A stretch of 64,000 nucleotides of DNA from contig NC_085119.1 of assembly GCF_030269925.1 (NCBI RefSeq), positions 7,787,001 through 7,851,000 of the forward strand, read 5' to 3'. Numbering within the stretch: the first letter of the stretch is position 1; each line of letters opens with the position of its first letter. This DNA is from Bombyx mori. Its lineage: Eukaryota > Arthropoda > Insecta > Lepidoptera > Bombycidae. Both the position numbers and the translations under genes were made by a program. The notes under the pieces were generated by a model, which worked only from the letters and a program-made list of their open reading frames with translations, was not told the origin of the DNA and searched no databases. Shown in pieces: positions 1-11,560 of this stretch.

Positions 1-880
1 TTAATTAACAATGTTAAGTGAAGCTACCTATTTCGAATGAAAAGAGTTTGGTTAACGAACGGTATGTATAATTAAGCGAGCAAATGAACAAGCTATTAAG
101 TCAAAAAGAGTCTTGAAAATTCTCGAACAGATGACGTACGTCGTATTTTATAAAAGAAGCCAAAAGCAGGTGACGCTGGAACAAAGCCCTAATAGATTTG
201 CAAAGTTGACATTAAAACCGGCGAAAAACGGTCGGTGTCTTCTGGCGATGTTTCGGAAACCACAATAAAACCGCACAGTTTTTGAACAGTGTCGCGTGGC
301 GGCTGCTAAAACTTTTACCAAATTAAACATTGGCATTCAAAATATTTTGGCACACACATGGCTTGGTTACTTAATGATCCGGAATAATATAATTAAGACA
401 CAACAGATTTTCCTTAAACATTACAACAGAATTTATTTTGTTACATTGTTAACTTCCGTTTATTGTTAACCGTCTTTTTAGAGGACCAATAAATATTTCG
501 GGTAGAACGAGCCCTACTTTTTTTTTGTATATAGTGGTAGACAAAATGACTTTAAATCAACTCTTTCGTTATCTATGTAGTAAACTTGTCGCCTTTTAAC
601 TTATAATGAGATACCATTAACGATCTTTGTTGATTTTACAGCATGACAACGTACCAATTACACGTTCCACATCACACGCCGCGACTGAGAAACGGCTTTT
701 AGGATTCCGTAATCCTTCTAGTATATTCTTCTTCAGCTATACTATATAAGGCGGTTTTTATCGGTAGGGTATCTGGGGGAAGAGAAATGTTGAGTCCATT
801 TATGCACATACTGTGAAATCGCATGACATCACATTAAAAAGGACATGGAGATTTCCAAATTACTTCAAATGAAGCTAGTT

Positions 881-1122
881 TTTTTTTTTTGTTCTTGAGA
901 AAATCGCTGGACTTCCGCCGTCCACTGGGGATGGAGGGAGGGTGGGGCATGTCAGAGTCGAAACTGACTAAAACCTCCTGTCGCTCAACAACCAACGTCC
1001 AAACCTCGCATGAGACAGAACTCATGAAAAGGCAAAGGGGGAAAGTGATCTCTCCCATGACCCTCCCCCTCGGGACGCCGGACCGGCGGTCGTCGGCGCC
1101 ACGACCACCAGCCCTCTTGGTT
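881..1122 (-). mobile_element. 5'-truncated non-LTR retrotransposon 3' end with 13-bp target duplication
   Basis: AATGAAGCTAGTT occurs at 868-880 and again at 1123-1135, exactly flanking the insert. The T run at 881-890 is the poly(A) tail of a minus-strand insertion. The body is GC-rich 3' UTR-like sequence (for example GCGTCCCGAGGGGGAGGGTC on the minus strand) and unlike its surroundings. The overlapping plus and minus frames are not genes. LINE family not assigned. Confidence 0.8.
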
Positions 1123-1135
1123 AATGAAGCTAGTT

Positions 1136-1739
1136 AGTTTGTTCAAATGAAGACTTTGTGAGATTCAACAGCATTTAAAGTCCAAAAAAAATGTGCTACT
1201 CTAACTTTTCAACTATTTGTATAAGATTTCGATTCCTGAAATAAAAGGGATTTTAGACCATTAAATAATCTTTGAATAAAACTCAGCTTGCACAAATATA
1301 TGTTGGGCTTTTGTATTTATATAATTGTGTAGTTGGGATATAAAATATTTTCTGATATTATATTATATACTGCATACGGAACCATTCTTTTTGCATTGCC
1401 CGACACTCCCTTGCTAGTTTTTTTAACTATTATGACCTGGCCTACGAGGAATATAATTAATAAAATATACGTTTTGATAAGATTTGGAATATGTTTTATG
1501 TTATTGTAATTTTACAAATAAATGTTTTTGATTAATTTATGATACATTTATTTTGTTATTGTTAAGTTTGTTCAGATATATACCTATTTTAATTTTTGAT
1601 AAGGATAGTTTTACACGGTTTTGACAACTCTAAAGTGCTGAAGGAATTTAACATAATATAATAATATAATATCGAATTTTATTAAATGTACGCAGTAATA
1701 CATCCAAGTGAATTGTGAATTGCTAATTATCATGTTGGA
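1136..1739. other. AT-rich sequence, nothing recognised
   Basis: No frame, repeat end or RNA gene seen. The first 867 bases of the window are likewise unassigned. Confidence 0.5.
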
Positions 1740-2180
1740 TCATGTTGCTAATTATCTCACGGATCGTTTGGAACCTCTGGGTCTGCGGAGGGATTTCGAT
1801 TCCTTCTGTATTTTATACCGTATGTTCCATGGGAATGCTCTGAGGAATTGTTTGAGATGATCCCTTCATCTCCTTTTTATCATCGCACCTCCTGCCATCG
1901 GAGCAGAGTTCATCCATATTACCTGAAGCCACTGCGGTCATCACAGTGCGTTTTCAGAGGTCTTTTTTGCCACGCACCATCCGGCTATGGATTGAGCTCC
2001 CCTCCACGGTGTTTCCCGAGCGCTATGACATGTCCTTCTCCAAAAGAGGGTTGTGGAGAGTATTAAGCGGTAGGCAGCGGCTTGGCTCTGCCCCTGGCAT
2101 TGCTAAAGTTCATGGGCGACGGTAACCACTCACCATCAGGTGGGCCGCATGCTCGTCTGCCTACAAGGGCAATAAAAAAA
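1740..2180 (+). mobile_element. Non-LTR retrotransposon, C-terminal RT tail and 3' UTR
   Basis: Frameshifted codons give a lepidopteran LINE tail: FYHRTSCHRSRVHPYYLKP, RTIRLWIELP, VFPERYDMSF and LWRVLSGRQRLGSAP. The 3' UTR follows, ending CATCAGGTGGGCCGCATGCT and GGGCAATAAAAAAAA. It resembles Jockey/CR1-superclade elements. A 5'-truncated, decayed copy. Confidence 0.7.
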
Positions 2181-3129
2181 AAGTGAGCTAGTGCAATCGA
2201 TTCGACCATCATGCACAAAAACTATGTAGCTATACCTATATTACCATGGCTTTAATGTCCCAACTATAATGCAATCCCAAGTCCAAAATCCCTCATCAAC
2301 TAACACATTATTTACTTTATATTAAATTAAGGAAATAGCAGTCTTAATATTAATTTAGAAAACATTTCAAAGTATTTTAGTGTAAAGTCGAATCAGTTGG
2401 TGAGCAGGCGAAGGCGATTGATCAATTGCTCTCGGCAAGGGGTCGCCACTGCCTCTGTCATGTCCCGAGATGGTACTACTGAAAATTAATATCGACATCG
2501 ATGAATTAATAGATTGCTTTATTGAATTGATTATTAGACGAAACATGTTTTGTGTCCGTTACTTTTTGTGTAATGAGTAATTTGATGAGAACTCACGCGA
2601 CTTGGGTTCTCTTTTTTAATGCACAATTGCGTAAGTAAGCACATAGGATACATTAATATGGTCAGAAATGGTATTTAGGCCTATATAGTTACGAGTATTA
2701 TATGTATTATAAGTAATTATGATCAACCTTTATTTTCATTTCGAAAAAATTTATTTGAGAAATCTTATGAAATTTAAAAAAAGTTATTACTAATACCGTC
2801 GTGTTTTATGAACACAATGGAAAAGATACTATTCGTTGGTGAGCAATACAGATCAGAAGTCATACAGCATTCATTTTTAAGTGAAAACACAAATATTTTC
2901 AAGGTGCCAGAGAAATTAGAAAAATGTTGAATTCAGAAAATTATCACAGAAAAAATTTACTTGAGTCATGCATTTTCTGTCGAGAAGCTGATTCTTGATG
3001 AATTTCTGCATACGAGCCTGTGGTTCATCTGTTTGAAAATTCAACGTTGATACGGGAATTGTCGAAAACTGAGTCTCATCGGTCGAAATACCACTAACAA
3101 GTATTTGTTTAGGTTATTATAGTATTTTG

Positions 3130-3274
3130 CTACAACTTGAGACCTTAGAACTTATATCTCAAGGTGGGTGGCGCATTTACGTTGTGGATGTCTATGGGCT
3201 CAAGTAACCACTAAGGAACCAGGTGGGCTGTGAGCTGGACGACCCATCTAAGTAATAAAAAAAAAAAAAAAAAA
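3130..3274 (+). mobile_element. Bm1-type SINE, 3' third only
   Basis: CTTGAGACCTTAGAACTTAT, GGTGGGTGGCGCATTTACGT, then AAGTAATAAA and a long A run. The short frame starting here is not a gene. Confidence 0.8.
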
Positions 3275-3399
3275 TTTATGATATTGCGTATCATCAAGCA
3301 AGAGTACTATGTTTTTAATTTTTTTTTAACTCAATTAGTTGAACAATATATTATTGCGAAATCGATATCGATAGATAAGCATCCTTATAGCAAATTGAC

Positions 3400-3640
3400 T
3401 GACATCGGGAGATCGTCAGTGACACAGTTCGGGGAACTTAGTTCGACTTCTGAGACGTCACATTCCCTTGGTCCTCGGCGGCGAATGCGCGAAACGCCGC
3501 CGACGCACCGTTCGATCGTAGATAATGACTGCTTATGACACGAATCATGCTTTTATTCCAACAAATTGATTTTGAATACACATTCGTTTGGACTGACGGC
3601 GACGGTCTCTCTGTCCGAAAATACAAAAAGTACTAGATGA
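3400..3640. other. GC-richer unassigned patch with hairpin
   Basis: Contains a 9-bp perfect stem TCGGCGGCG/CGCCGCCGA (3475-3483, 3495-3503) with an 11-base loop. CpG-rich relative to its flanks. No convincing coding on either strand. Confidence 0.3.
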
Positions 3641-3769
3641 TGACCGAGCATTGCTCGTTTTTTTTTTTGATAACGCCATCTTGTTGTGTCTTTAAAGCGG
3701 TTAGTTGCCCTCAATTAAGAAAAATAGTATTATTATTCGCCAATAGATGTCGGGAAGAGTTGATTATTG

Positions 3770-3930
3770 AAAACACGAATAAAAAAACATTTTCTGAAAA
3801 TAAATCGTAGCTAGATCGATTTATTGCCCCTGAAATCCCTTGTATACTAAATTTTATGAAAATCGTTGGAGCCGTTTCCGACATTCAGATTATATATATA
3901 TATATTAATATACAAGAATTACTCGTTTAA
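3770..3930 (+). repeat. Interspersed-repeat remnant with AT dinucleotide tract
   Basis: 'ATTTTATGAAAATCGTTGGA, GCCGTTTCCGA' followed by a (TA)n tract at 3891-3906 is a common lepidopteran repeat ending. Family not assigned. Confidence 0.3.
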
Positions 3931-5330
3931 AGGTATAAGATAAGATAATTTGAGTTTAAGGCTTTGGTAATTAAAGTGTTGACCTGAATGTTTTTTAAAC
4001 ATTGTATTATTAGTAATTAGAATTATTTGGTTCTAATTTTAATTTTTTCACCGACAGTCTTTGCTTCTTCTCTACACTAAGGTTTCTGAGAAACTATATT
4101 GGAAATCGCAGTTTTCCATTTCTTAATGAAGTTCGTAGAAATAAAATCGTAGAAATCACGACCGCCAACCGACACAATAAAAATACTTAGGAGGGGTTAA
4201 ATTAAAAAAAAAGAGGAGAATTCTTTAATTAAAACGTGAACACTATTATTTATACATGTATCTGCCTGCGGGTCATTTGTGCTATGAAAACAAAAAAAAA
4301 GAAACATATTCAGACAATTTGTGAAGGTAACGCGTTGAATGATTATTACGTCGTGATCAAGATAACCGATTATTAATCGCCACTAATTACTGCTGGTGTT
4401 AGTTCGGCCTCCATTGGGACACCGCTTACTACGACACTGGACAAAAAACAATACAAAAACAGCGAAGAAAGGTATATTCGTACCTCGGTTGTTTTACTTT
4501 TCACCTGTTCCCCGTTTGGCTGGCGGCTGTTATAAACAAAACGTTTCAAATATCACAGTTTTTTGTAGATAATAGCAGTGAAACTAATAAATCTTATTGG
4601 TAATAACTGCACTCGCGGAGCCTTAGATTATCGCTTTAATGTATGGGTGAAGATTTAAAGGTTGTGATTTATCGAAAGCATATCCTTACCGACTCTGTTC
4701 TGACCGTGTTCGGTGTCGTTTTATTTACTTAACGCAATTTTTGTTATGCGAGTATTATTAATTTACTTATAAGCTTTTTTTAATTGTCTAGTATATTTGA
4801 ATGGATAGATTAAATAGAGAGAATAGAATTCGGCGTAGTTTACTAACAACGACGTAGTGCTAATTAATCTAAGAAAAAAATAATTCTATTCTAAGTTTAT
4901 TTAATTGTGATTTTACAATTCCAATAATAAAAACTACCAAATTTCTTCCGAACTACATATATGGAAATTATTGTGGCCATATGTCGACCATGGCAAGGTT
5001 TGAATTCAAATATCCAACACTAATTATCAAACTACTTCCACGATGAAAGTATAATATTATGTAATAAAATTAAGTTCCTAATACTGATTATATTAGCGTA
5101 ATTACTAATGGTCCAGATGTAGCTCTAGATAGTGTCACGTACGCGTAGGTAAATAGTACATAATGATTTTCGACACTGAACTACCATAGTAATCTAGAAC
5201 AGTATTTGTTGAGTCCGGAATATGTGAAAGAATGTTTTATTTTGTTAAATATAGGCATTAACATGTAATTAAACAGAAATTAGGTTTCGGAATAGACGGT
5301 TCATTTGGGTTACCAATTTTGAAACATTTT
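3931..5330. other. AT-rich sequence, nothing recognised
   Basis: No coding or repeat feature could be supported. Confidence 0.45.
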
Positions 5331-5549
5331 ACTGATGGTAGAAAGTCTTACGAGTCCACACGAGTAGGTATCACCACCCCGTCTAATTCTGCCGTGAAGC
5401 AGTAATGCGCTTTACTTCGAAGGGTGGCGCAGCCGTTGTACTGTTCAAATTGAGACCTTAGAACTCTTTGTACGTTGTACGTTGTAAATAGGTAGGTGGG
5501 CTAGGGCACTAGTGTGAGTTGGTCAACCGATCTAAGAAATTTTTTTTTA
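5331..5549 (+). mobile_element. Bm1-type SINE, old copy
   Basis: ACTGATGGTAGAAAGTCTTA, CTGCCGTGAAGCAGTAATGC and GAGACCTTAGAACTC, with a diverged tail containing a TACGTTGTACGTTGTA duplication. Confidence 0.7.
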
Positions 5550-5599
5550 GATAAAAAACATTGAATAATGAATATTATATTTACCACCTTTTCGTGCAT

Positions 5600-5830
5600 C
5601 TGCATTACATTTTATGCGAGGAACCCTTTTTGGGTTGCACATTGACGTTTACGTGAAAGTAGCGCCCGATCCCACACGATCGCGAACGGATGTACACGTC
5701 CATGCAAAGAGTCTCGTCGATAAATCCCAAGTTCGCTGCGGGCGCGGGTTTCGGGACCCATCAATCATTCCGGACGAACCGCGTCGCTGGAGGTTCTCCA
5801 TACTATAGACCTACGCACCTCTAGACCGGA
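5600..5830. other. GC-richer patch with a 64-codon plus-strand frame, unassigned
   Basis: A short frame (5614-5808) begins MRGTLFGLHIDVYVKVAPDP and has no recognisable domain, splice context or neighbours. The composition contrasts with the flanks. It could be chance, an old repeat or a conserved noncoding element. Confidence 0.2.
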
Positions 5831-8800
5831 TTTAGATTCTAACAAGCCAATATAATGGTGCAAAAAGTGAACTACATTATTTTCTATACTATCTATATTG
5901 TATTATTGTTCGAACGGGTATAATGCGAATAATTCCGAGTCAACTAATTTAAGCGGAATAAATTGCCCAATAGATTTTTCAGTTTATATTCTGTACATGG
6001 TTTTTTGTTACTATCGGCACGGAAATCATTGTTTAAATTTAGTTGTGGTCAAAATGATTTTAGCTTGTTAGTTATTTTTGGGCAAGCCAATTTGCTTATA
6101 GAACAACCCGCTGGAACCATAGAGTTATTGATTGACGACTACGTACCGGAAGAGGTAGCATGAGCCCACATGGTAGAACGACGACTTGTTGAAGGTCACA
6201 GGAATCTGTTGGATGCATGCACGGTCAAACCGGTCGCTGTCCAAGATGGTATCTATCGGCTGATAGATAAATGGTTGTTTAATAGCAATGGTTATCCTGA
6301 TTATATTTTACGGTCTCTGATAACTATTGTTTTTATAATTATACGCCGATATTTATTGTTTTTTAAATTATATCTACCTTGGTATAAAAATCGCTCATTA
6401 GACTTTTGTGTCTAAATAGTAAGCGAAGTATTTTTTTTTAGTACACTAAGGTACTCTATTCCATTGTATTCTATTTAGGGTTTGATGGTATACTAATAAG
6501 ATTTTAGGGCGAGACTTTTAGTAAGCGGAGTACAAGCTTTAAATTGTATGCTTATTAAGTCTGTGGTATATTCTAATGAGTCCTTATTAAAAGTTGGTGG
6601 CTCCGGAGTACGTCAGATGCTGTTTGTGATGCATGATTACTACGGGCGAAGTCACATTAAATCAACTTAGTCGCACTCGCTCCCGTAATTCACTTAATTT
6701 CACTTACTGCTCCGATAAATCTGCGCGTGAGATCACTTATTAAATGTAATGTTTTTGTGCTAAGATTCTTTCTTATGAATATTTTTTTATTTAGTAGTTA
6801 TAGTGCATCGATAACCAGCTATTTTTTATTGAATGGATAAGTTTTATCAGTAATTAGGTATGATAATTGTCCATATAGTTATATGTAAATTAATAAATAA
6901 AAAAACGAAATTGGTATATCTCTTGTAGTTATTATAAATGTGGATATCTATTTGAAAACGTCAATGCTGCAACTCACTTTGAGGCATAAGTTCGAAGACT
7001 CCGTTGTATATTGGTAGACCGTCTCATTATACAAATCGGAGCTCTTGGCTGCTTCGCGACAGAAACAAGCGGAATAAATAATACCTAGCTCGTAGCTTCT
7101 ACCCGAGGGGGTTTACGTCCTATCCACTTGGTAAAGACTGTTGGAGTTCACTGCTGTCCATTCTTCAGTGAATCCATTAATCGTCTTTTACGATATCCAC
7201 GATAAGAAATGGGATATAATCTATGTCGACACTACACAGCCAAAACACCGGTGACATAAAAATATAACAAAATAAAAAAGAGCTAGCAGCTACCTCGGTC
7301 ATAGAATTAGTCTAGCTATTCAAAGGGGGAACGCTGCTAGTATCTTCGGAACTTTGCCTAAAGGGACTCCTTTTAATAATTTTAGTTATATGATATTATG
7401 ATTATTCGACATGTTAAAATTTACTAAGAATTAGGCTTTTGTATCCAAGTTGTATTCTTAAAATTATTATTGGTGGATTGGAACTGACATTATTAATTCA
7501 AATTGTCAATCAATTTAAAATACGATTTTATACAATAATAGCTTATACAGCTGTTTATTGATAAATCAGACCTTGTCGAGATTTAGTACATATTTCTCTA
7601 TTACCAATCCGTAGTTTCAGAACACTGTGAGTTTTGTTATCCCCATCGCATTGTTGACGTCCATGAGAAATTGTCGACCAGTGACCATCGTGTGTGTCAT
7701 ATGCTCTGCCTTTCACGCTCCTTGTTTATTAGTGTCTCGAAAAACCAATGTATGAAGCACACTGTATTCAGTTCATTCGCAAGCGCTTAAGGTGACCGGT
7801 TTCAGATCACTTATTAACTTGTACTCTTTAATGAAAATTAAGAAATGACAAACTTTGATCTCGTATCTTCGAGTGGGCGGCAGTATTTGCGCAGATTTGT
7901 CTAGGAGCTTCGGTAGCTGTCAACTGCCTTAGCACTAGATGAGTGTGGGTACCTAATCATCGAGTCAATAAAATAATAGCGGTAACAAGATGAGTTGATG
8001 ATGACTTTTACAGATAATTATGTGTGATGTGTATAAACATAATTTATAGAAAGGAAATATGTTTTTAACAATAGGGATAGATTTTTCATAAAATATAAAT
8101 GCGTTACCAGTTTTCGTTTGGAACGTTAAGAAATTCACGGTTTTTTGTCATTTGGATTAGTGTTTCGGGATTCGAGTGAAATATTTCATAGCTTTCAAAT
8201 CGTTGGACCTTTTTTTATTTAGAGTAAAGCAATTTAAAGTTAATTAGGTAATCAAAAAAATATTATGTTTATTTATGTACGAATAAAATTTTCGACCGAT
8301 TTTAATCAAAAAGCGCGGACATTCTCAATTCAAGGCGACGACGGTATATTTTTTCAACTATATTATATACGAAGTTTGTTTCAAATATCCAAAAATCTAG
8401 TCAGTGTAATTATTAAGATAAATAATTAAGTAAGATGTCCGGTATCCTTTTATTGAGTAATGTTTTCAATATTGGGAGCAACTGTCGATGTTTTTAAATA
8501 AATATGAACTGTGTACGATAAATTAGGGTGTACATAGAGCCAGTGCAGTTTTTACGAACGTTTCCATGATGACGTAATTACACTTAATTCAATTATAGGT
8601 AGGATTTAGACCTCATGCCTCATGCTTCTGTGAATTATTTAACACTAAACGAGTCACGGGCCCGTCTGCTTATCTTCTGCAATAAAAATAAGTATTGATT
8701 ATACCTTAATGATTGTTCGAATTCTTTAAAAGCATCGTGTTCTTGTGACAGACGTGAAGAATTACCTTCATAAATCTAACTTCCTTTATCATTTGGGTGC

Positions 8801-9544
8801 AGCAATACAGAATTGTATAAGTACTGTAGAAACTCTAGTGTTTCATAACCCCGAGATTACTGTGGTTTTAACTGATCGCCAACGGCCTGCAGTTAGCTTT
8901 TGAACCCGATGAGTAAGCCTTCATCCACTCAATAGAGATGAATGCTTTAGAAATATAGTCCAACTCTGCCCTATTGTTTTGCTTCCTTCAATCAAGTTTG
9001 ACGTTTGTACAAATAACTTTTCTGTTAATATTTACCAAAATAGATAATTTATTTTGATAAAAAATAACTTTTTAGCTTCATAGTCCTAAAATGGCTTGAT
9101 TTGCTTTTGTTATCCAAATATGTGGGAGACAAACATCACATATTAAATGGAAATCAGTTTCCGTACCAAATTGTGCTTATAGTTGGATTGATAATGTTAT
9201 TATTAGAAGGGACTGACTGCGATGGTGAGAGTCAGTGCAAATCGAGGGCCGGCCGAGGTTCGGTGCCTATTATCCTGTCGATGCGCCGACTTGTGAGCAC
9301 GAACATCGTTGATATACGTCTTTACTTAATGTCAAACTTAATTTCTTACTCGTGTCCTTTGGTAATTCATTGCTATTGTTTGTACAGTAATGCAACGTTT
9401 ATTTTACTTTTGAGTTTCGTTCTATTTGATGGTTAAAATTTATATTATTTATTTTTAAATTGTATATAATTGGATAATCATTATCTATCTGATTTAGAAA
9501 ACTCGGAAAACATATTACAATGTCTTTTGGGCTTATTGTTCATC
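5831..9544. other. Mostly unassigned AT-rich sequence
   Basis: Apart from an old SINE-like repeat at 6955-7250, no supported feature. Two short plus-strand frames at 5963-6415 have no recognisable domain. Confidence 0.4.
6955..7250 (-). mobile_element. Old SINE-like repeat (Bm1-related)
   Basis: CAATGCTGCAACTCACTTTG, CTGCTTCGCGACAGAAACAA and CGTCTTTTACGATATCCACG parallel the repeat at 12862. Highly diverged. Confidence 0.3.
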
Positions 9545-9782
9545 TCGTATTAGATAGTTATTGGAGCCTATAGACATCAATCATAATGTGATAGCTTCCA
9601 CCTTCCTTGAGGCATCATATCAAATTTGTTAAACGGTCATCATACTCGACAAGCGGGAATGCATGACTTCATCACGACAGAAGCAGGTAGTATGAGTAAT
9701 ACCGGTTCATATAGCTTTACAGCATGTCCAAAGACCTATCCTAATAGCAACAGCTTTCCTAAAGATTACGTTTCCTGGTTCA
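9545..9782 (-). mobile_element. Old SINE-like repeat (Bm1-related)
   Basis: TTATTGGAGCCTATAGACAT, CTTCATCACGACAGAAGCAG and TAGTATGAGTAATACC follow the reverse-complement Bm1 order at low similarity. Confidence 0.35.
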
Positions 9783-10074
9783 AAAAATAAAGGTACCTTT
9801 ATGATATCTTTGAAAGCTCTATGGCTGCATTAGGTTTATTGGCTTTTATTAAGCGCTTATACTGAGTGATAAACTTGATAAATTGCATTTCTATCCAATT
9901 GTTAAATATATTGAGGGCCGGCATGACGAGTTATTAGTCACTGGCCGTTATAATTTAGGCTTAGTGTCAGTGAGATGTTTTGAAATGGCCGCTTGTTAGG
10001 CTCACTTGTTATGCGCGCGCGCTCACACCTGAACACATTATCAGCACAATCATATAGAGGCAGACATAAAAAAA

Positions 10075-10920
10075 GATATGTGGTGTCGTGGGACACCGGA
10101 TAGGAACGAATTTCCTTATTAGGAAAATTTTAATTTTAAGTTCTATTCGAGGTATAAAGAAAATAATTATTCGGGTATACATTTTTGGAGTTTACTCCTT
10201 TAGAATCGATTTACATATATAGGCCCGGGGTATGAAAATTATGGGGACCAAAATCGTACTAGCATGTCACACGAAATGCGTTATGCGCCTGATTGGCTCC
10301 TGATTGCGTGATGCGTGCGCGCGCCAATCAGGAGCCAACGCGCGGCCGCGTTATCGCAGGTGACGCCGGGCTGCTGCGCCGGCAGTCCGCCACAAAGCCT
10401 CGTACTGATCGCGCGTTTCTCTCATTATTGTATTTTCATATATTTGTTAGTCGTTTGTTTTGTGTCTCGTTAATTTGTTAATAATCTGTAGTGTATCGTG
10501 TTGTCGTAATATAGAACTATTTCTCGTATTGTTTCGTTTAATTTTTTATATCCAGTAAACTCCAGTCGTGCGTCGGAGCGGACACACACACTTTTTTTAT
10601 TATGATTTTTTTATTGATAAAAATAAAAATAATGGCAAGGGTCAACCACTCTGCAGTGCAATGGAGCAGCCTCGCTCTGGGGGAACCGCCTGCATGTTCA
10701 CGGTATCCCCTACGCCAGGTAAGTATGATTTAGCAAGAGAAATACGAGGACGTCTATCAACTGTTTAACATCTCGTCACCGCAATTCAGGAATTGTTTAA
10801 TTTACGTGCAGCGACATCTGTTGATAACATACTAAATGGAAAAAAATCTTACGTTACGGATGTTTTTTCCCGGTAAGGGTACCCCTCCGCATCGTCCCAT
10901 AAGGAACTTCGTTCCAAAAA
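10075..10920 (+). mobile_element. Member of an 'ACCGGATAGGAACGAA' repeat family, with a nested insertion
   Basis: The left end (GTGTCGTGGGACACCGGATA at 10084-10103, then GGAACGAATTTCC) and right end (GGTACCCCTCCGCATCGTCC, then CATAAGGAACTTCGTTCC) match the copy at 44407-44737 nearly base for base. GGAACGAAGTT(C/T)CTTAT recurs inverted at the two ends, suggesting a TIR-type element. Relative to the second copy, this one carries about 400 bp of extra sequence after GGGTATACATTTTT. The centre (10620-10760) also differs. Confidence 0.65.
10187..10592. mobile_element. Nested insertion, solo-LTR-like, GC-rich
   Basis: Absent from the paralogous copy at 44.5 kb. It is bounded by GGAGTTTACT (10187-10196) and its complement AGTAAACTCC (10554-10563), followed by about 30 further bases ending in ACACACAC. 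Short inverted AGT...ACT ends over about 375 bp would suit a gypsy-type solo LTR, but no target duplication is clear. It contains a 14-bp perfect stem (TTGGCTCCTGATTG at 10293-10306, complement at 10325-10338) and a GCGC-rich stretch. Confidence 0.45.
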
Positions 10921-11394
10921 ATTTTATTTTCTTTAAACAATTTGACAATCAAAACAACATAATTTCATTATACTATTGTTCGGGTTTTTATCTATATTAA
11001 AGTTTAAAAATCGAAGAGTTTGCAAACTTGTTTTAATCAATTCATAAACAGATTGCGTAGTTTCATGCGTTAATATTTAACATAAAACAATATTGTTCGT
11101 TATGTACTTAAAAGCTATGTTCGACGTGCCTTAATAAATAATGACGAAAAAGTCGACTCCATACTGACGCAGCTTTCGGACATTAACATATCGCTGACGA
11201 TTTATTTACATTAGCACCATTTCTTTATCAGTTTATCACTGATTGTCTTGATGTGGTATTGAGACGAACTATAACACTTTTATGTTGATGAATAGCAGTC
11301 GGTTGAATGTAAATATGATACAGCACTGATTTACATTCATCGTAATGAACAAAAATTATTTTACGACTGGTACAGGATTTTTGGCACCACTCGA

Positions 11395-11540
11395 GTTTTT
11401 TTTTATGATTGAAGGATTACTGGTCGCCCTGAGGCCTTTCCAGTTTCACCAGATCAGGTGGGCGAGCAAAGGCTCAGCCAGGAGGGGTGGGATTTGCTAA
11501 CAGCAGCCCAAGCGCCTCCGAAAGAGACCTAACAACTCAA
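11395..11540 (-). mobile_element. Non-LTR retrotransposon 3' end, unassigned family
   Basis: A T run (minus-strand poly(A)) precedes GGCCTTTCCAGTTTCACCAG, ATCAGGTGGGCGAGCAAAGG and CAGCCCAAGCGCCTCCGAAA. This is GC-rich 3' UTR-like sequence in AT-rich DNA. It lies 20 bases from the mariner fossil. Confidence 0.5.
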
Positions 11541-11560
11541 GAAATTCTAATATTGTCATA

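Noticed and set aside
889..1137. 82-codon plus-strand frame in a GC-rich block
   Set aside because: Lies within a LINE 3' UTR inserted on the minus strand with a target duplication.
10293..10768. Plus-strand frames of 62 and 66 codons around the GC-rich insert
   Set aside because: They lie in a nested repeat insertion and its host repeat, with no domain.
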